NCBI GenBank assembly: GCA_004154925.1
Contig: QJNS01000017.1
Location: 434,001 to 498,000, forward strand
Length of the DNA stretch: 64,000 bases
From: Monosporascus cannonballus
Taxonomy: Eukaryota; Ascomycota; Sordariomycetes; Xylariales
Reading direction: 5' to 3'
Notes under the pieces: generated by a model
Seen by the model: the letters and a program-made list of their open reading frames with translations, nothing else
Told to the model about the DNA's origin: nothing
Databases searched by the model: none
Part shown: in pieces, positions 1 to 10,343 of the stretch
Position numbering within the stretch: position 1 is the stretch's first letter
Layout of the letters: the number at the start of each line of letters is the position of its first letter
Program-made: the position numbers and the translations under genes

Positions 1-811
1 ATCATCAATATTCCATTTGTCTGGTTTAGTCGAACACGTTGAAAAAAAAAAAAGGAGATAGAAGAAGCGCGCGGTGCATTTGGTTGATCGATTGATTGTC
101 TGATTGCGGGCTTGGCATGGAGCGAAAATCATTCAGGGATGGAATGGACGGACGGATGGATGTACGGCAACGGATGTTTAACGGATTCGGCAGCATATGG
201 TCCTACTTCTCCCTCGTTTTTACTTTGTCACTGTGGAAATTTTTTTCTCCCTTCTCCCTTTTTCTCGCAACGGTTTCCAAAAAAGCAAGCTTGTAGGCGG
301 GAGTTATAGGTAGCTAAGTGAGTGAGAGTGGGTGAGGGAGATGGGATGCCAAATACGGCTGTAGACTAACTTGGTATTTTCTGACGATATGTCAGGAGAT
401 TTGTTTTTCAACTAAATATCCTGCCCACCACACCCCGCCCGTCTGTCCGTCTGGTCGTTCGTGATGTGCGTTGCTGCTACATGCCGACGTGCGATGGTGT
501 TGTGTTCTCGACGCTATCTACGGATTCAGGGGCTTGTGAACGCATATACATATACATATACATGCACAAAAGCCCGAATTCGTAGTTAGGAACTTACGCA
601 TCACAACGTGGTCGCTCCAGATGCTTCATGGGCCGTAATACGCGGCGGCGGTTAGTTGGCATTCAGGGGTCGCTAATGTACTTAGTGCGTAGGTAGGTGC
701 ATGTACACCACATACAAGACTGGATCGAGTATACCAGCAAGAAGGTGGTGCTGTACAACCCCTGCGTACTATCTAGTGTTCGTTACCACTTCTCGTTTAT
801 TTCATCGCACT
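1..811. other. Intergenic, 3' side of SRP72
   Basis: No coding region is supported here. There is a 12-A run at about 42-53 and a short CATATA-type repeat at about 543-562. The open frames are short and lack family signals. The stretch lies downstream of the SRP72 stop codon at 812 and probably includes its 3' untranslated region. Confidence 0.6.
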
Positions 812-2866
812 TCATTTCTTTCCCTTCTTCTTGCCCTTCTTGCCGCTGCCCGCCTGGCCGGCGGCCGCCCTCTCGACCCTGACGGCTCCGGCGCCGCCGA
901 CGAGCTCGAGCGTCTCGCCCTCTTCACGCACAACGCCGCCCTGCGTGGCCTCAACCGCGCGCCGCTTGCCCTTCTTGCCCTTGGGCCGGTACGTGCTGCG
1001 GTCGCGCAGGGGCAGCCAGCGCTCCGGGTCCGGCTTGCTGCCCTCCTCATAGTTCTTGGGCAGGCGCGGCTTCTTCCTGCGGCGCCGCTTGTTGTTCGCG
1101 GCTCCTGCTCCTCCTCTCCCCAGCTCGCTATCCGCCGCCCGCTTCTTGCTGGGAGCAGCGGCTGTGGTGGTGGTAGAGGTGGGGACGGACGCGACGCCCG
1201 CGTCGACCAGCGCCTTGATGTCGATGCCGGCGGTCAGCCGTTCCACGGGTGTCAGGTTGGACAGGTAGGGCTCGGTCTTAGCGTAATCGCTGGTCGCGAA
1301 CGAAGCCACGAGGCCGGCTGTCGCCGTCATGTCATCCTTGGACTTGGCCACGAGATTCTCGAACGTCGCGCCGGCGGCCGCGTGGTCTTCTGGATTTGTA
1401 GACTTCAAGAGTTCCACGCCCGCCTCGCGAAGCAGAGAGGTGGCGGACTCCTTAGGTTTCGACCGCCAGTGGGTAGAGGCTCTGGCCAGTTCCCTCCGCA
1501 CCGAGTTTTGCCGGCCTTGGAGGCGGTAAAGAGCCACTGCCACCGCGACGAGACCGGGTGCGAATCTCACGTCCTGGTGATCTGGCGTCGTGGCGGCCTC
1601 TAGGCGTCTCAGAAAGGCCTCTAGAAGAGTGAGCGCCGGGCCGGGATTCTGTGTCTGCACGTAAAGTTGGATGATGGTTAGTAATAAGCCGATGTCGTTC
1701 GGGCGTTTCTCGAGCATCGGCAATATTCCTTTCAGGGCCTCCTTTCCTGTTTGTAGTTGAGCATGAGCTGCGGCACTGATGACGCCTAGCTCAGCAACCT
1801 CACGGGACGCTGTTGGCGTAGGCGTCTGCAAAATTAGCTTCGAGGTCGATGATTCGACACCTTCGAACTTCTGAGCTTTGAGATCCAAGGCATATCTGTT
1901 ACGCCTGAATATAGCCGCTTGATATTCGAAGAATTTGTCATTGCCGGACAAATCAGCAGCTGACTGGGTTAGACGCTGTGTAAGAAAAGGGTTCCTATCC
2001 TCCACGCCAACTGCGGCTTGGTTATTCCGAGCAATGGCTCTCGTTTGCGCATCAGGTATCCTGAATAAAGTTAGCAGATCAAGGAGATAACATCGGCACC
2101 ACTTGACCTACTCTGGTAGAATGACAGATTTCTGCAAGGCAGCCGCCTCAGCTTCATTGCCAAGCCTTGTCAGTACGTATGCGTGTTGGATCAAGATAGG
2201 CAACAGCTCTTCCTTTTTCTGCTCAGGTCCCAGCTCTTCACTAGCCTCGCAGAGGTCCCTTGACCGTTTCAGAAGAACGGACGCGCGACTAAAGTCATCC
2301 CGTGCAATGCACCCACATGCGGCGTTGTATGCCGACTCAAAAGCCTCGAGATCCTCGCGCAAGGGCTGTCTGTCGTGCTCAGCTAACGTGCCGCCCAAAC
2401 CGTTCCATTCAAGCTGCGCATGGGTTGCCAGTGTATTGATCCTGAGGTCGTTTTCTTCGCCCAGCCGACCATCCCCACCTTCGGAAAGATGTCGGTAGGT
2501 ATCGGTGGCATCCTGGAACTTCTCTAAACGATAGGCGACCTGGGCGCCCAGGTGTTGAAAGGCGCGAGACGGGCCGGGAACCGACTTAAGCAACTTCTCG
2601 GCATCTTCGAACTGACCCAGCTTGTATAGCGCATATGCCTTCTCTAGCAGACACTCCTTCTCCAGCTTATCACCGCCTTCGGCCAGTGCGCGGAGGGCAT
2701 CGTTCCAACGGTCGAGGTTAAGCAGGGCGACGACTCGTATGTGATGGGCTTCTAGATTTCCTTTCGACGCCTTGATAGCGGCATTTGCAGCCTTCAAGAC
2801 TTCGTCGTGATCTTCGATAGTTGCTGCCCGTAGTAGAGACGTCAATGTCGCTGCCGAGTCTGCCAT
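812..2866 (-). CDS. SRP72: Signal recognition particle subunit SRP72
   Basis: SRP72 is a protein of the signal recognition particle, which targets ribosomes with signal sequences to the ER. Two exons, 2866-2112 and 2060-812, are joined by a 51 bp GT-AG intron (donor GTAGGT). The frame is preserved and gives 667 residues, a usual length. The N-terminal two thirds is helical with tetratricopeptide-like repeats (for example around residues 60-120, with LEKAYALYKLGQFEDAEKLL). The C-terminus carries the SRP72 RNA-binding signature PDPERWLPLRDRS followed by a Lys/Arg-rich tail with repeated KKGKK. That signature contacts 7SL RNA in the family. The start is the first ATG of an uninterrupted frame, with a stop-rich leader upstream. 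The C-terminal third is very GC-rich, so other frames there are open by chance. Confidence 0.95.
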
Positions 2867-3669
2867 TTCGGCCCGTAGATTAACGACGAAGGATGTGGAG
2901 AAATTTGGCCGGGGGGTAGATTACGTCGGCATGGCCTTGGGCAGATGCAGTCAAGTTCCTTCAACTAGGTCAAGAAGACCAAGGAGTGTTATGAGCGATA
3001 GTGGTTGTCACGAGAGAGGGGCTACCGAATAAAATAGGTAGGGTATATACTTAAGTTACCCAAGTTACCACATCGTCATTTTTCCGTAGTGGGGTCCGCT
3101 ATGGATTCGCTACAATTGAATCTGTGGGTGGGCTCGGAGGGGGGGTTGGCATGAGAAGGGGGATTGGCATTAGAAGGGAGATTGGCATTAGAAGGGGGAT
3201 AGGCATAACGCATCTGGAACCACCACTTACTGCATTAAGGCCTTTACCTTCAAACAGTTCATTTCCGTTAAAGGCATGAGACTCTCTATCCGCATATTTT
3301 ATTATATTTAAAACGCTATTGGCCTCTTCTACACGTGAGTAGGGTATCATTTGAGCTTCGGGATGACTCTCCGTAACACATTCCTTTTAACGCCCATAGC
3401 GACTATTTCGCCTCCCTATTTCCTTGCGCGTCTCTATATCGCGTTCTTATTCCATGTAAATGTAGAGCTCGCTTCTATGAGAAATAACAAATCTCTTACC
3501 TCGGAAGCAACCTCTAAGAAGGGGGGCGGGGTCTTCCGTATGCTCTTGAAGATGCCTGCGGGGATTCCGGTCTGAACCACCATGATTACCTCAGTTCCAT
3601 CGGAACCCTGTAAGATGTTCTGGGCCAGGATGAGTGAGGGATGTGCTCTGTCCTCCTCTTCGCCATAGC
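2867..3669. other. Intergenic between SRP72 and next gene
   Basis: This holds the SRP72 promoter side and a small minisatellite at 3146-3206. An 83-codon minus frame over the minisatellite reads as a low-complexity Met-Pro-Ile-Pro-Leu-Leu repeat. I take it as a by-product of the repeat and not as a gene. Confidence 0.6.
3146..3206. repeat. 18 bp minisatellite, about 3.4 copies
   Basis: The unit ttggcattagaagggrga starts at 3146, 3164 and 3182, with a degenerate fourth start near 3200. Copies differ at one or two positions. It lies in an intergenic stretch. Confidence 0.85.
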
Positions 3670-4654
3670 TTAGGCCTTAGCCCCAAAAAGGCGCTTGAAG
3701 AGCCCGCTCTTCTCCTCCGTTGCAGGCTTGGGAGCGTGCAGCGGGTATGTTGGTCGATAGCCATATTCCTTCTCATCACTGTCTGGGTTCCGTGTCGGGC
3801 GTGACCTTCTAGGGGGGATCTCGCCAAGTTTAGTGCTGTCAGTTGACATGGACCAAAATGAGTTACGATTTTGAGATCTAGGATCGGTGGTCCTTCTCAA
3901 GTCAGGAGCGCCGGCTGAATTACGCGAATCCTTCGCGTGCTTGGTCGCTTCCTTCGTGTTCTTCTGCTTCCAACTCCACCCGTAGCTTAGCACGGATTCG
4001 GGTTCGCGTGCGACTTTGTTCTCCTTGCTTGGTTTCCGGAGCTTCGAGTCTGCGCTATCCTTTCCGCCTTGCTTCGATTTCTTCACGGTACTTTCATGGC
4101 TCTTGTGCTTCCGGGAGCTCTTAGGATTTGATGATGAGGGTGGAGATGAGGTCGACGAAGATGTCTTTTTCTTCCTGCCGACACTGCTCGACGGGGACCC
4201 GCTAAGTCTCTGTGATAGCTCATCCATAGTCTTGATGGCGTCAATTCTTGAAGAATTCGACAAGGATACGAGAGACGCATAGTCGATCGAAGCTTTCCGC
4301 GTCTTTGCCATGTTTGATATGGTCAGAATCGCCCCTTGAAGCTTGTCCACGATGCGCTTCAGCTTCGACCTTGACTGCGCTTTTGCGGAGTCAATTTTGC
4401 TATTCCTATCCTCTCGGGTAGGAATACTTACAGTCACCCTGTGAGAGTCGTTTTCCGTCTCTGTACAGCCTCGCCTTATAAGCCGCGCGAACTCTAGACC
4501 TGTCTGAGCGTATAGACTTCCGCAGCTGTGAATGCGCCTCGGACGCTGCTGAGTCATCACCAGACCGGGAGTGCCCCTTAAAGGCCTTCAGCAAGCTAAG
4601 GCATTTTCCATATGTCTCGAGGAGAGCCGAAACTCCCAAACCAAATTCACCCAT
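3670..4654 (-). CDS. Ser/Lys-rich protein of unknown function
   Basis: Two overlapping frames form one protein. The first (from ATG at 4654) gives a helical N-terminal domain with Leu-rich segments and the block RKSIRSDRSRVRAAYKARL. The second (to the stop at 3670) continues with RSKLKRIVDKLQGAILTIS, then a low-complexity Ser/Lys-rich middle, a basic stretch and a short amphipathic end, GLFKRLFGAKA. The layout resembles a family of ascomycete proteins with a conserved N-terminal helical domain and no known function; this is recall, not a search. The frame change falls at 4406-4431. A perfect donor GTAAGT sits at 4431-4426, but no acceptor I can find keeps the frame across a normal-sized intron. 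An unusual donor at an upstream CTGTAC would work with the acceptor near 4406. The junction is unresolved, so the gene may contain an indel. Confidence 0.6.
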
Positions 4655-5420
4655 TCCTTTTGAGGTGTCGGTAGAGATTGGAGGTTTATCGGACTGGCTA
4701 TGCTCAAGACCCGCCCGTGGAGAGGGAGAATGTAGGTAAATGCCTGCATACTAATAGGTGCGGGGGTCCCCCTGATAAGCCAGACCGCCTCGCTCGACTT
4801 CTTTTGGCTCGTTTTGCCGCTTCAAGGAGTCAGCCCCCTGTAATCTCGTGTCTCAGAGCGTGCCATAGTCCGCATCCTTGCATGCTGCCAAATAATTATA
4901 ATGGCCAGTGGTCACCAGCCAGTGAGAGCACCTATGTAGTGTTCTGCCTAATTTTGGACGCCAAGCTGTTGCAAGCGCATTGCTACATCGTCTCAGACGC
5001 CCAGACCAACATGTGGTGCTGCTATGTGGCACAGCTACCAAGAAGATATGTGGCTGATGGTGAGGGGAAATTGTTAGCAAAATGTTCTGCAGCCACACAG
5101 CAACTCCATCAGCCCATACACCACACAGCAGCGCCACATGCTGGTCTAGGTAGACGCCTAAGATAATTGCGACAAAGGTCACATGCGAAATTTGGTAAGA
5201 GTCTAAGTGGTTACTGCCTCCTTGAATGGAAGTGATCCCAACCGTATGAAGAAAGCTGATAGAATAACTCTCACTACTTCACTCATACCTTACTAGGTAT
5301 GTTAGAATGAGGGCATTTGCAGAAATACAAGGGACCGGTTGTCCGACCCGGTCCTAATACCACAATTCATAGCATCCCAGCATCCGACCGAGCTCAGTAT
5401 TTCGTTTAGAGCAGCTTGAC
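4655..5420. other. Intergenic
   Basis: A 162-codon plus-strand frame at 4678-5166 overlaps a 109-codon minus frame. Neither shows a family motif, splice context or clear composition bias. I see no gene here. Confidence 0.5.
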
Positions 5421-6786
5421 TCAGTCTTGTTGTTTCGACTGGAGACTTTGCGAACCGAAATTCTTCTGCACATAAATTCCCTCGCGACCCATTTCCTGTC
5501 CATTCGGAGGCTTCCTTGTGGCGGCGTATGCGCACACCCTAGTAGCACCCGATCCCTGAGTTAAATCCAACCCACGGTCTACGTCTGTGCGAAGGCCGTC
5601 TTGACTACCATATGTCTCACGGTATCGTTTCCGGGAGAACTTGCCGCCAATAGTTTGTAGACTCCAAAGATTGACATGGTTTGTCCTATTCTGGTTTCGG
5701 CTTGAACAAGTTGTTATTTTGTCCCATACTAGTTTCACGTATCTCCGAAGAAGGGGTGCGAGGGTTGGCATGCAGGCAACAATAATGCCTAGCCATAACT
5801 CGACCATCGTAATTAAACCGAAATTCGCCAGGCAGTATGAGGAATCGGGGCCGTACTGAGACTCGGCGGTGGCAGCTAACCTCACAGCCATAACTGCAAT
5901 GGTACTAACATAGGTATTAATACCGAACATAGAGAGCTAGTAAAAAAGAAGGCGGCACTGTACTCACATCATACCAATGCTAAACATGATAGAAACAACA
6001 ACTTTCTTTCCAAACGGCATCTGAAGACCCCATAACACAGGCATGGGCATGGCGACAATTACGGTATCAAGGGCGAGGTTCAAACTAAGTGATGCGTACT
6101 CTTGATAGACCATGGGCCAACACCGGCCGCCAGGAACTGGGTTCCATAGGTGGGACACGGGCTGGCAAAGATTGATGAAGACGGCAAGGAAGGTGATACC
6201 GTAGCAGACGACCAGAGCAAACATTGAGTACGACCAGCGTCTGAATTTCTGCGTTGTGAAGATCCTAAAATAGAGCCAAAGGACGGCAAGCTTCATAAAC
6301 ATCGTGGCCAATAGCCAAATAATGCTACCGATCATGATGATCTGCTTTAGTTAGTCCACAATCCCTCGCACAAACAGATGAATCTCAAAGATCCTACCTT
6401 GGAAAGCACAGTGCGTTGATCGGGGCTAACCTCGTCAATGTGCTGGCCCAACCCTCCCTTGTAAATAGCCCATATGATCGCACCACCAAGAGCAGCCGTG
6501 TTCGCCTATCAAGGAGTATTTACTCAGTTCTGCGCTTTAAGATGGTCGGTTTTAAGAACTTGTACATGCCCAAGCAAAGGTTACAAACCCGTCATCCGCA
6601 CACCATTTGCGTTGAATTAGCCTGGCTGCCCAGAATCGAAACGCAAGGAGTGTGGCACAGATAGTGGTAAAAAATAATGACCCATATTAACAAGGAGATG
6701 CCCTTAGAGGTTGGTTTTGATGCCATGGGATTTGTGACTTCGTCACTCTGCCGAATGGCGATGAGCACCGATTGTGTTTCCGCCAT
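5421..6786 (-). CDS. Rhodopsin-domain (PTH11/SAT4-like) integral membrane protein, frameshifted
   Basis: This is a multi-pass membrane protein of the fungal rhodopsin-domain family, a group that includes PTH11-like receptors. Exons are 6786-6585, 6505-6398, 6341-5968 and 5904-5421. Introns of 79, 56 and 63 bp have GTAACC, GTAGGA and GTGAGT donors. Family hallmarks are ARLIQRKWCADDG at the end of helix 2, GGLGQHIDEVS in the first loop, the INLCQPVSHLWNPVPGGRCW loop and several hydrophobic helices. Exon 1 is 202 nt and is one base too long: the start frame reads SLLIWVIIF and must shift by one base to continue FTTICATLLAFRFWAARL. The extra base most likely lies in the six-A run at 6669-6674 (plus strand). 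This may be a homopolymer sequencing error or a real inactivation. The protein ends in a polar cytoplasmic tail. Confidence 0.85.
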
Positions 6787-7119
6787 TTCTTAGAGAAACT
6801 AGCAATGACAATGGTAGACCCTTTGGCAACATCACAGTCAGAACATTTCTAACTAAATACTACTTCGTATGACTACGAGTAATTGGGACTAGCTAATTTT
6901 CGTTACCTTGAAGTACTGAGAGTAGTACTGCCGATATATATATAGCTTCGGGGCAAAGCCCTCGCGTTGTAAAGCGGCCTTAAATGGAACTCCTCAACTA
7001 AGACGTCCAAAATAACGCTTCCGATCTTTATGTAGTTTCATACGAAGCTCCTTAATGCTTTGGGCAGTGAAAACGACACCCAAGCCACCGTTTTAACTTG
7101 GGGGGGGGGGGGGGGGGGG
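6787..7119. other. Upstream region ending in poly-G at a gap
   Basis: This is non-coding sequence upstream of the membrane-protein gene. It ends in a run of 20 G (7100-7119) that abuts the assembly gap. Confidence 0.6.
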
Positions 7120-7129
7120 NNNNNNNNNN
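7120..7129. other. Assembly gap (10 N) with homopolymer edges
   Basis: Ten N are flanked by 20 G on the left and 6 C on the right. The gap length is a placeholder, and the homopolymer edges probably do not represent genomic sequence. Confidence 0.95.
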
Positions 7130-7135
7130 CCCCCC

Positions 7136-7325
7136 GGTTACGGTGGAAGCCCCTGCTAGTCGGGCTTTATTGGATCAGGGCCTTCTAGGCCTACCTGATC
7201 CGTTTATAAATAGAAGGATCCTAGAAGATCCCGCCTCGGGTCACTGTCTTCCCTTTCTTTAGGTCTCTCAATATATCCTCGTATATATTGATTCTATTTG
7301 AGTGTGACAGAGACATTAAGGTATC
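7136..7325. mobile_element. Possible LTR retrotransposon fragment
   Basis: The segment just right of the gap begins GTTACGG, a common start of fungal LTRs (TGTTACGG). It has a TATA-like TTTATAAATAG, then CT-rich sequence and TATATA-containing sequence. The left end is lost in the gap, so no paired LTR or target-site duplication can be shown. This is a weak call based on general LTR appearance only. Confidence 0.25.
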
Positions 7326-8187
7326 ATGGTTGCAACCCTAGAACTCCGCCGTCTTCGTAACACAGAGAAGCTGTACACTCAAGGAAGCCCATGTTTGTCG
7401 AGGACAACATTCCGTGGTCTGCAGGTATCGGCTAACCCTCTGAGAACGATTCCGGGTTTGTTAGATCCGCGAATCAAATCAACCAGAGTTGCAGAGCAGT
7501 CTCGCGGGAACTTGCCAACGTCAAATGCACTTTGCCGCAAAGGAAGAAACCAAGCAGAATTGACTTCTTGTTACATAATGTAAGGAGGTTAAGTGGATCT
7601 TGGATGACTGTATGATGATACTCATATCAACGCCGCCAGCCTAACATCTAAGAGGTTTCCCCCTATACGCGCGCCTTGTTACCTCAAAGCGTCAAATGGC
7701 AAACGGACCGGAGTCCTAGTAGAACAAATCGTGAGGTACGGAAATGTTATGCACAAAGTTATAGCCAAAACAATGTCAAAATGCCTTGGCCCCCCAGTCT
7801 CAGATAAGTCATGTCTCAATTCTCATACCACCTGAACTGCTCCATATCCAAGTTCCGCTATCCCCTTGAATAAACTTTCTGACCTCTTAAGAACATGATC
7901 ATGCTGGGCCCTAAGTCTAACGAAGGACTACACCATACCAAAGGCAGACTAGGGATGTTGGCATTCTACCTTATCGTCACCTTCTTAGAGTGGATTGCTA
8001 AGGTGGGCAACATCGCTTGGGGCTTTACCGAGAGCGATTTTTGTCACTTTCGTTATCCCAAATATTGCATTTGGCATGTTTGGAACGTTCGCAGCACCGC
8101 TCTTCATGGAAAGAATTCAGCCAGGACCGTCAACTATGAATATTTTCCATCGCCTCCCAATTGTCCTTGTTTTCAACTGGTATAACC
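7326..8187. other. Unrecognised left flank of the transposon
   Basis: There are short hydrophobic frames on the plus strand at 7895-8185 and 7995-8219. Read together with a frame change they suggest a relic of a membrane-spanning segment (VTFVIPNIAFGMFGTFAAP). I cannot assign it to a family. It does not look like the missing N-terminal half of the P450 on the other side of the transposon. Confidence 0.35.
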
Positions 8188-8340
8188 TAGGGTTTGCACT
8201 ACCCACCCACCCACGCTAAAATTTCCTACCACGGGTATCCGTGGGTGGGTAAAAATTTACGTGGGTGGTTAACAGGAGTGCATGGGTAAAATGAAATTAC
8301 CCACGGACTAACCACCCGTGGGTACCCATTTTAAAAATTA
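8188..8340 (+). repeat. Left terminal and subterminal repeat of the transposon
   Basis: It starts TAGGGTTTGCACTACCCA and continues with several TACCCAC and GTGGGTA motifs in both orientations. The first 11 bases are the exact inverse of the right end. Confidence 0.85.
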
Positions 8341-8612
8341 AGCATTTACCATACAAACACAATATGAATTGCACGATACGAGGATAAAAAGCTCACGTAA
8401 TTTAAGGCTACATTCATTAAGTGCTTTTTTAAGTACTAATTCCCAAATCAAAACGCCTAATTGCTATGCCTGAACCGAACTATTATCCCTATGAAACCAA
8501 CCGCAATGCAATACCGTACTAATCTGTGTACTAATAACGTACTCAAAACCTCTAATTGCTATGCCTCGGCCTAACCACTAACAGCAAAGGCAATGCCGTA
8601 CTAATCGGCGTA

Positions 8613-9587
8613 CTAATCTCTTCCCGAGTCGTTTCTTGGAGGCTCAGACAACTCGGAATCACTATCGTTAGCGCCGGCAGGGGGTGGGTGATAAGCTTTA
8701 TCCGGGTGTTGGCTCAGTAGTTGTTCTGGCTGGCCTTCATGTGTAGCCCCGAGGCGGCGTAGCCTTTCCGTTCGTTCAGCAAGATACGCCTTGTTTTGCT
8801 GCTGTCTTGCTTTTTCTAGCTGCTTTTCCCGGATTCGGGTCTGTTGAGCCTCTCGTTCTTGTTTTCGTTGTGCACGAGTTTCCGCGGTTTCCGCGGATGG
8901 ATGAAGCCCGAGGATAAGGCCGCCGTATCCGGGGAAGCCTAGCGGACCGACCGGCCCCATCATCCCAGTCACATGGTAGACAAGCTTCATGTCTTTTACC
9001 ATTAGGGTAACGCGTTTGCCGTGGATACAGCATAAATTGGCAGCTATTAACGATTAGTACGTGGATTAGTACGCATATTACTAGCGCGGACACACCAGTG
9101 AAAAGCGTAAAGAAAGCAGCCTCAGTTGCTTCTTGTAAAGCTTCAATAGCTGACCGCTGGAATCGGAAATCCGTTCCGCCAAGTAAACCTTGGGTAATTT
9201 CGCGCACAAGACGTTGAAATGGGGCCTTTGGTATTAAAAGGCTGAAATCTCTCTGATATTTGCGGATTTCTCGAAGCGCAACAGCTTAACAAAAAAGATT
9301 AGTTGAAAAAAAATTAATTAATAGGGCCTGAAGTACTTACTACCGGGCTTCCATCGTCTGGGCCTTCTGATCGTGCCGGTTGTATCCGCAGGGGTTTTTT
9401 TGGCTGTCGGCTTGGCTTTGCCTTTGCCCTTAGCCGTGCCTTTGCCTTTGGGTGGGTATTTACCTCCGACGCCTTTGGCCTGCGAGGCTACGCGCGGTTC
9501 TGAATTAAAGATTAGTACATCGATTAGTACGCGGATTAGTACGTTAATTAGTACAAGTATTAACTTACGAGTTCTTACGCGCGCCAT
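8613..9587 (-). CDS. CENP-A-like histone H3 variant A (transposon cargo)
   Basis: Four exons (9587-9569, 9499-9341, 9284-9096, 9043-8613) joined by GT-AG introns of 69, 56 and 52 bp give 265 residues. Residues 1-59 form a Lys-rich tail that begins MARVRTQ, close to the H3 start MARTKQT. The histone fold spans about 60-148: [12 protein letters not shown] (alpha-N), PFQRLVREI (alpha-1), [16 protein letters not shown] (alpha-2) and [14 protein letters not shown] (loop 2 and alpha-3). Loop 1 has ten residues between REI and RFQ. Canonical H3 has eight and CENP-A has ten. A roughly 115-residue extension follows: Gly/Pro-rich, then a charged Gln/Arg/Glu-rich helix (about 170-215), then an acidic Ser/Asp tail. 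H3 proteins normally end right after alpha-3. Intron 1 holds four GTACTAAT copies and intron 3 holds two. It is transcribed outward toward the left end. Whether it enters nucleosomes is inference. Confidence 0.88.
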
Positions 9588-9779
9588 AACGAAAGAATTA
9601 CTTGTCGCATCCAGAAAGTAATATCAAAATGGAAATTAACCAATTGAAATTGACGAGGAGGTGCAATTACGCCAAAATGCGACCGCGCAAAAATTTGCAG
9701 TATGCTGTATATAGTGTGGGCAAAACGAGGTGATGGTATCACGATATCTTAGGCGACCCACTTGTAGACCCACTTTTTC

Positions 9780-10075
9780 AAAATTCATTATTTTTAATAC
9801 AAAAATTTTATATACGCGTATAACAAAAAATATATGATAAATAACACTTGAGAATTTAAAAACCCAAATTTAAAATAGCCTTAATATTATAAAGTAAAAA
9901 AAAAATTAAACTAAAATAAAAGAAAATAATTAAAATAAAATTAATAGAGTAAATCATATAAAGAAAATTTTAAAATAAAATATTATTCAACGAAAGTTAT
10001 AAATCCGAATATATTATAACGAATTAAATTGAACTACCTGTATCACTTAATAATGTACAAACTAACTAGCAGTAC
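9780..10075. promoter_or_regulatory. AT-rich island upstream of H3-like A
   Basis: About 300 bp of A/T-dominated sequence lies between the H3-like A start and the transposase 3' end. It contains runs such as ATTTTTAATAC and many AAAATAA tracts. No open frame is supported. The position fits a promoter or terminator region for the leftward genes. It could also be a separate small insertion or a heavily mutated patch. The rest of 9588-10343 is also non-coding, and it includes the inverted repeat TGATCA...TGATCA near 10121-10140. Confidence 0.45.
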
Positions 10076-10343
10076 GCCCACTTCTTGTTAGCACTGAAGT
10101 GGGGCGGGGTGTTACACCCATGATCAGGCTCGGCTGATCAAAAAGCCCGGGTCTCGCATGTATATTAAGAAGTTCTTTTTCGCCATGGGTTCAACCCCCA
10201 GGCATCACCAGCCACCATCACCACTCAGCATGTTTTCTGTTATTTCAGTCATCGAGGTTCAACACCAGCAATACAATCGGATTGCGTTCTTTATTTCGAC
10301 AATCCCATTCCGTATCGTGACATAAAATGATCATCCGCACTGA

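Noticed and set aside
701..1603. 300-codon plus-strand frame
   Set aside because: It is the antisense shadow of the GC-rich SRP72 C-terminus.
3099..3350. 83-codon Met-Pro-Ile-rich frame
   Set aside because: Produced by the 18 bp minisatellite; no other support.
4678..5166. 162-codon plus-strand frame
   Set aside because: No family resemblance, and an overlapping minus frame of similar quality.
10120..10205. tRNA-like sequence with GGGTTCAACCCCC resembling a T-arm/B-box
   Set aside because: The T-stem closes, but the bases that should form the acceptor stem find no partner upstream, and the D-arm is poor.
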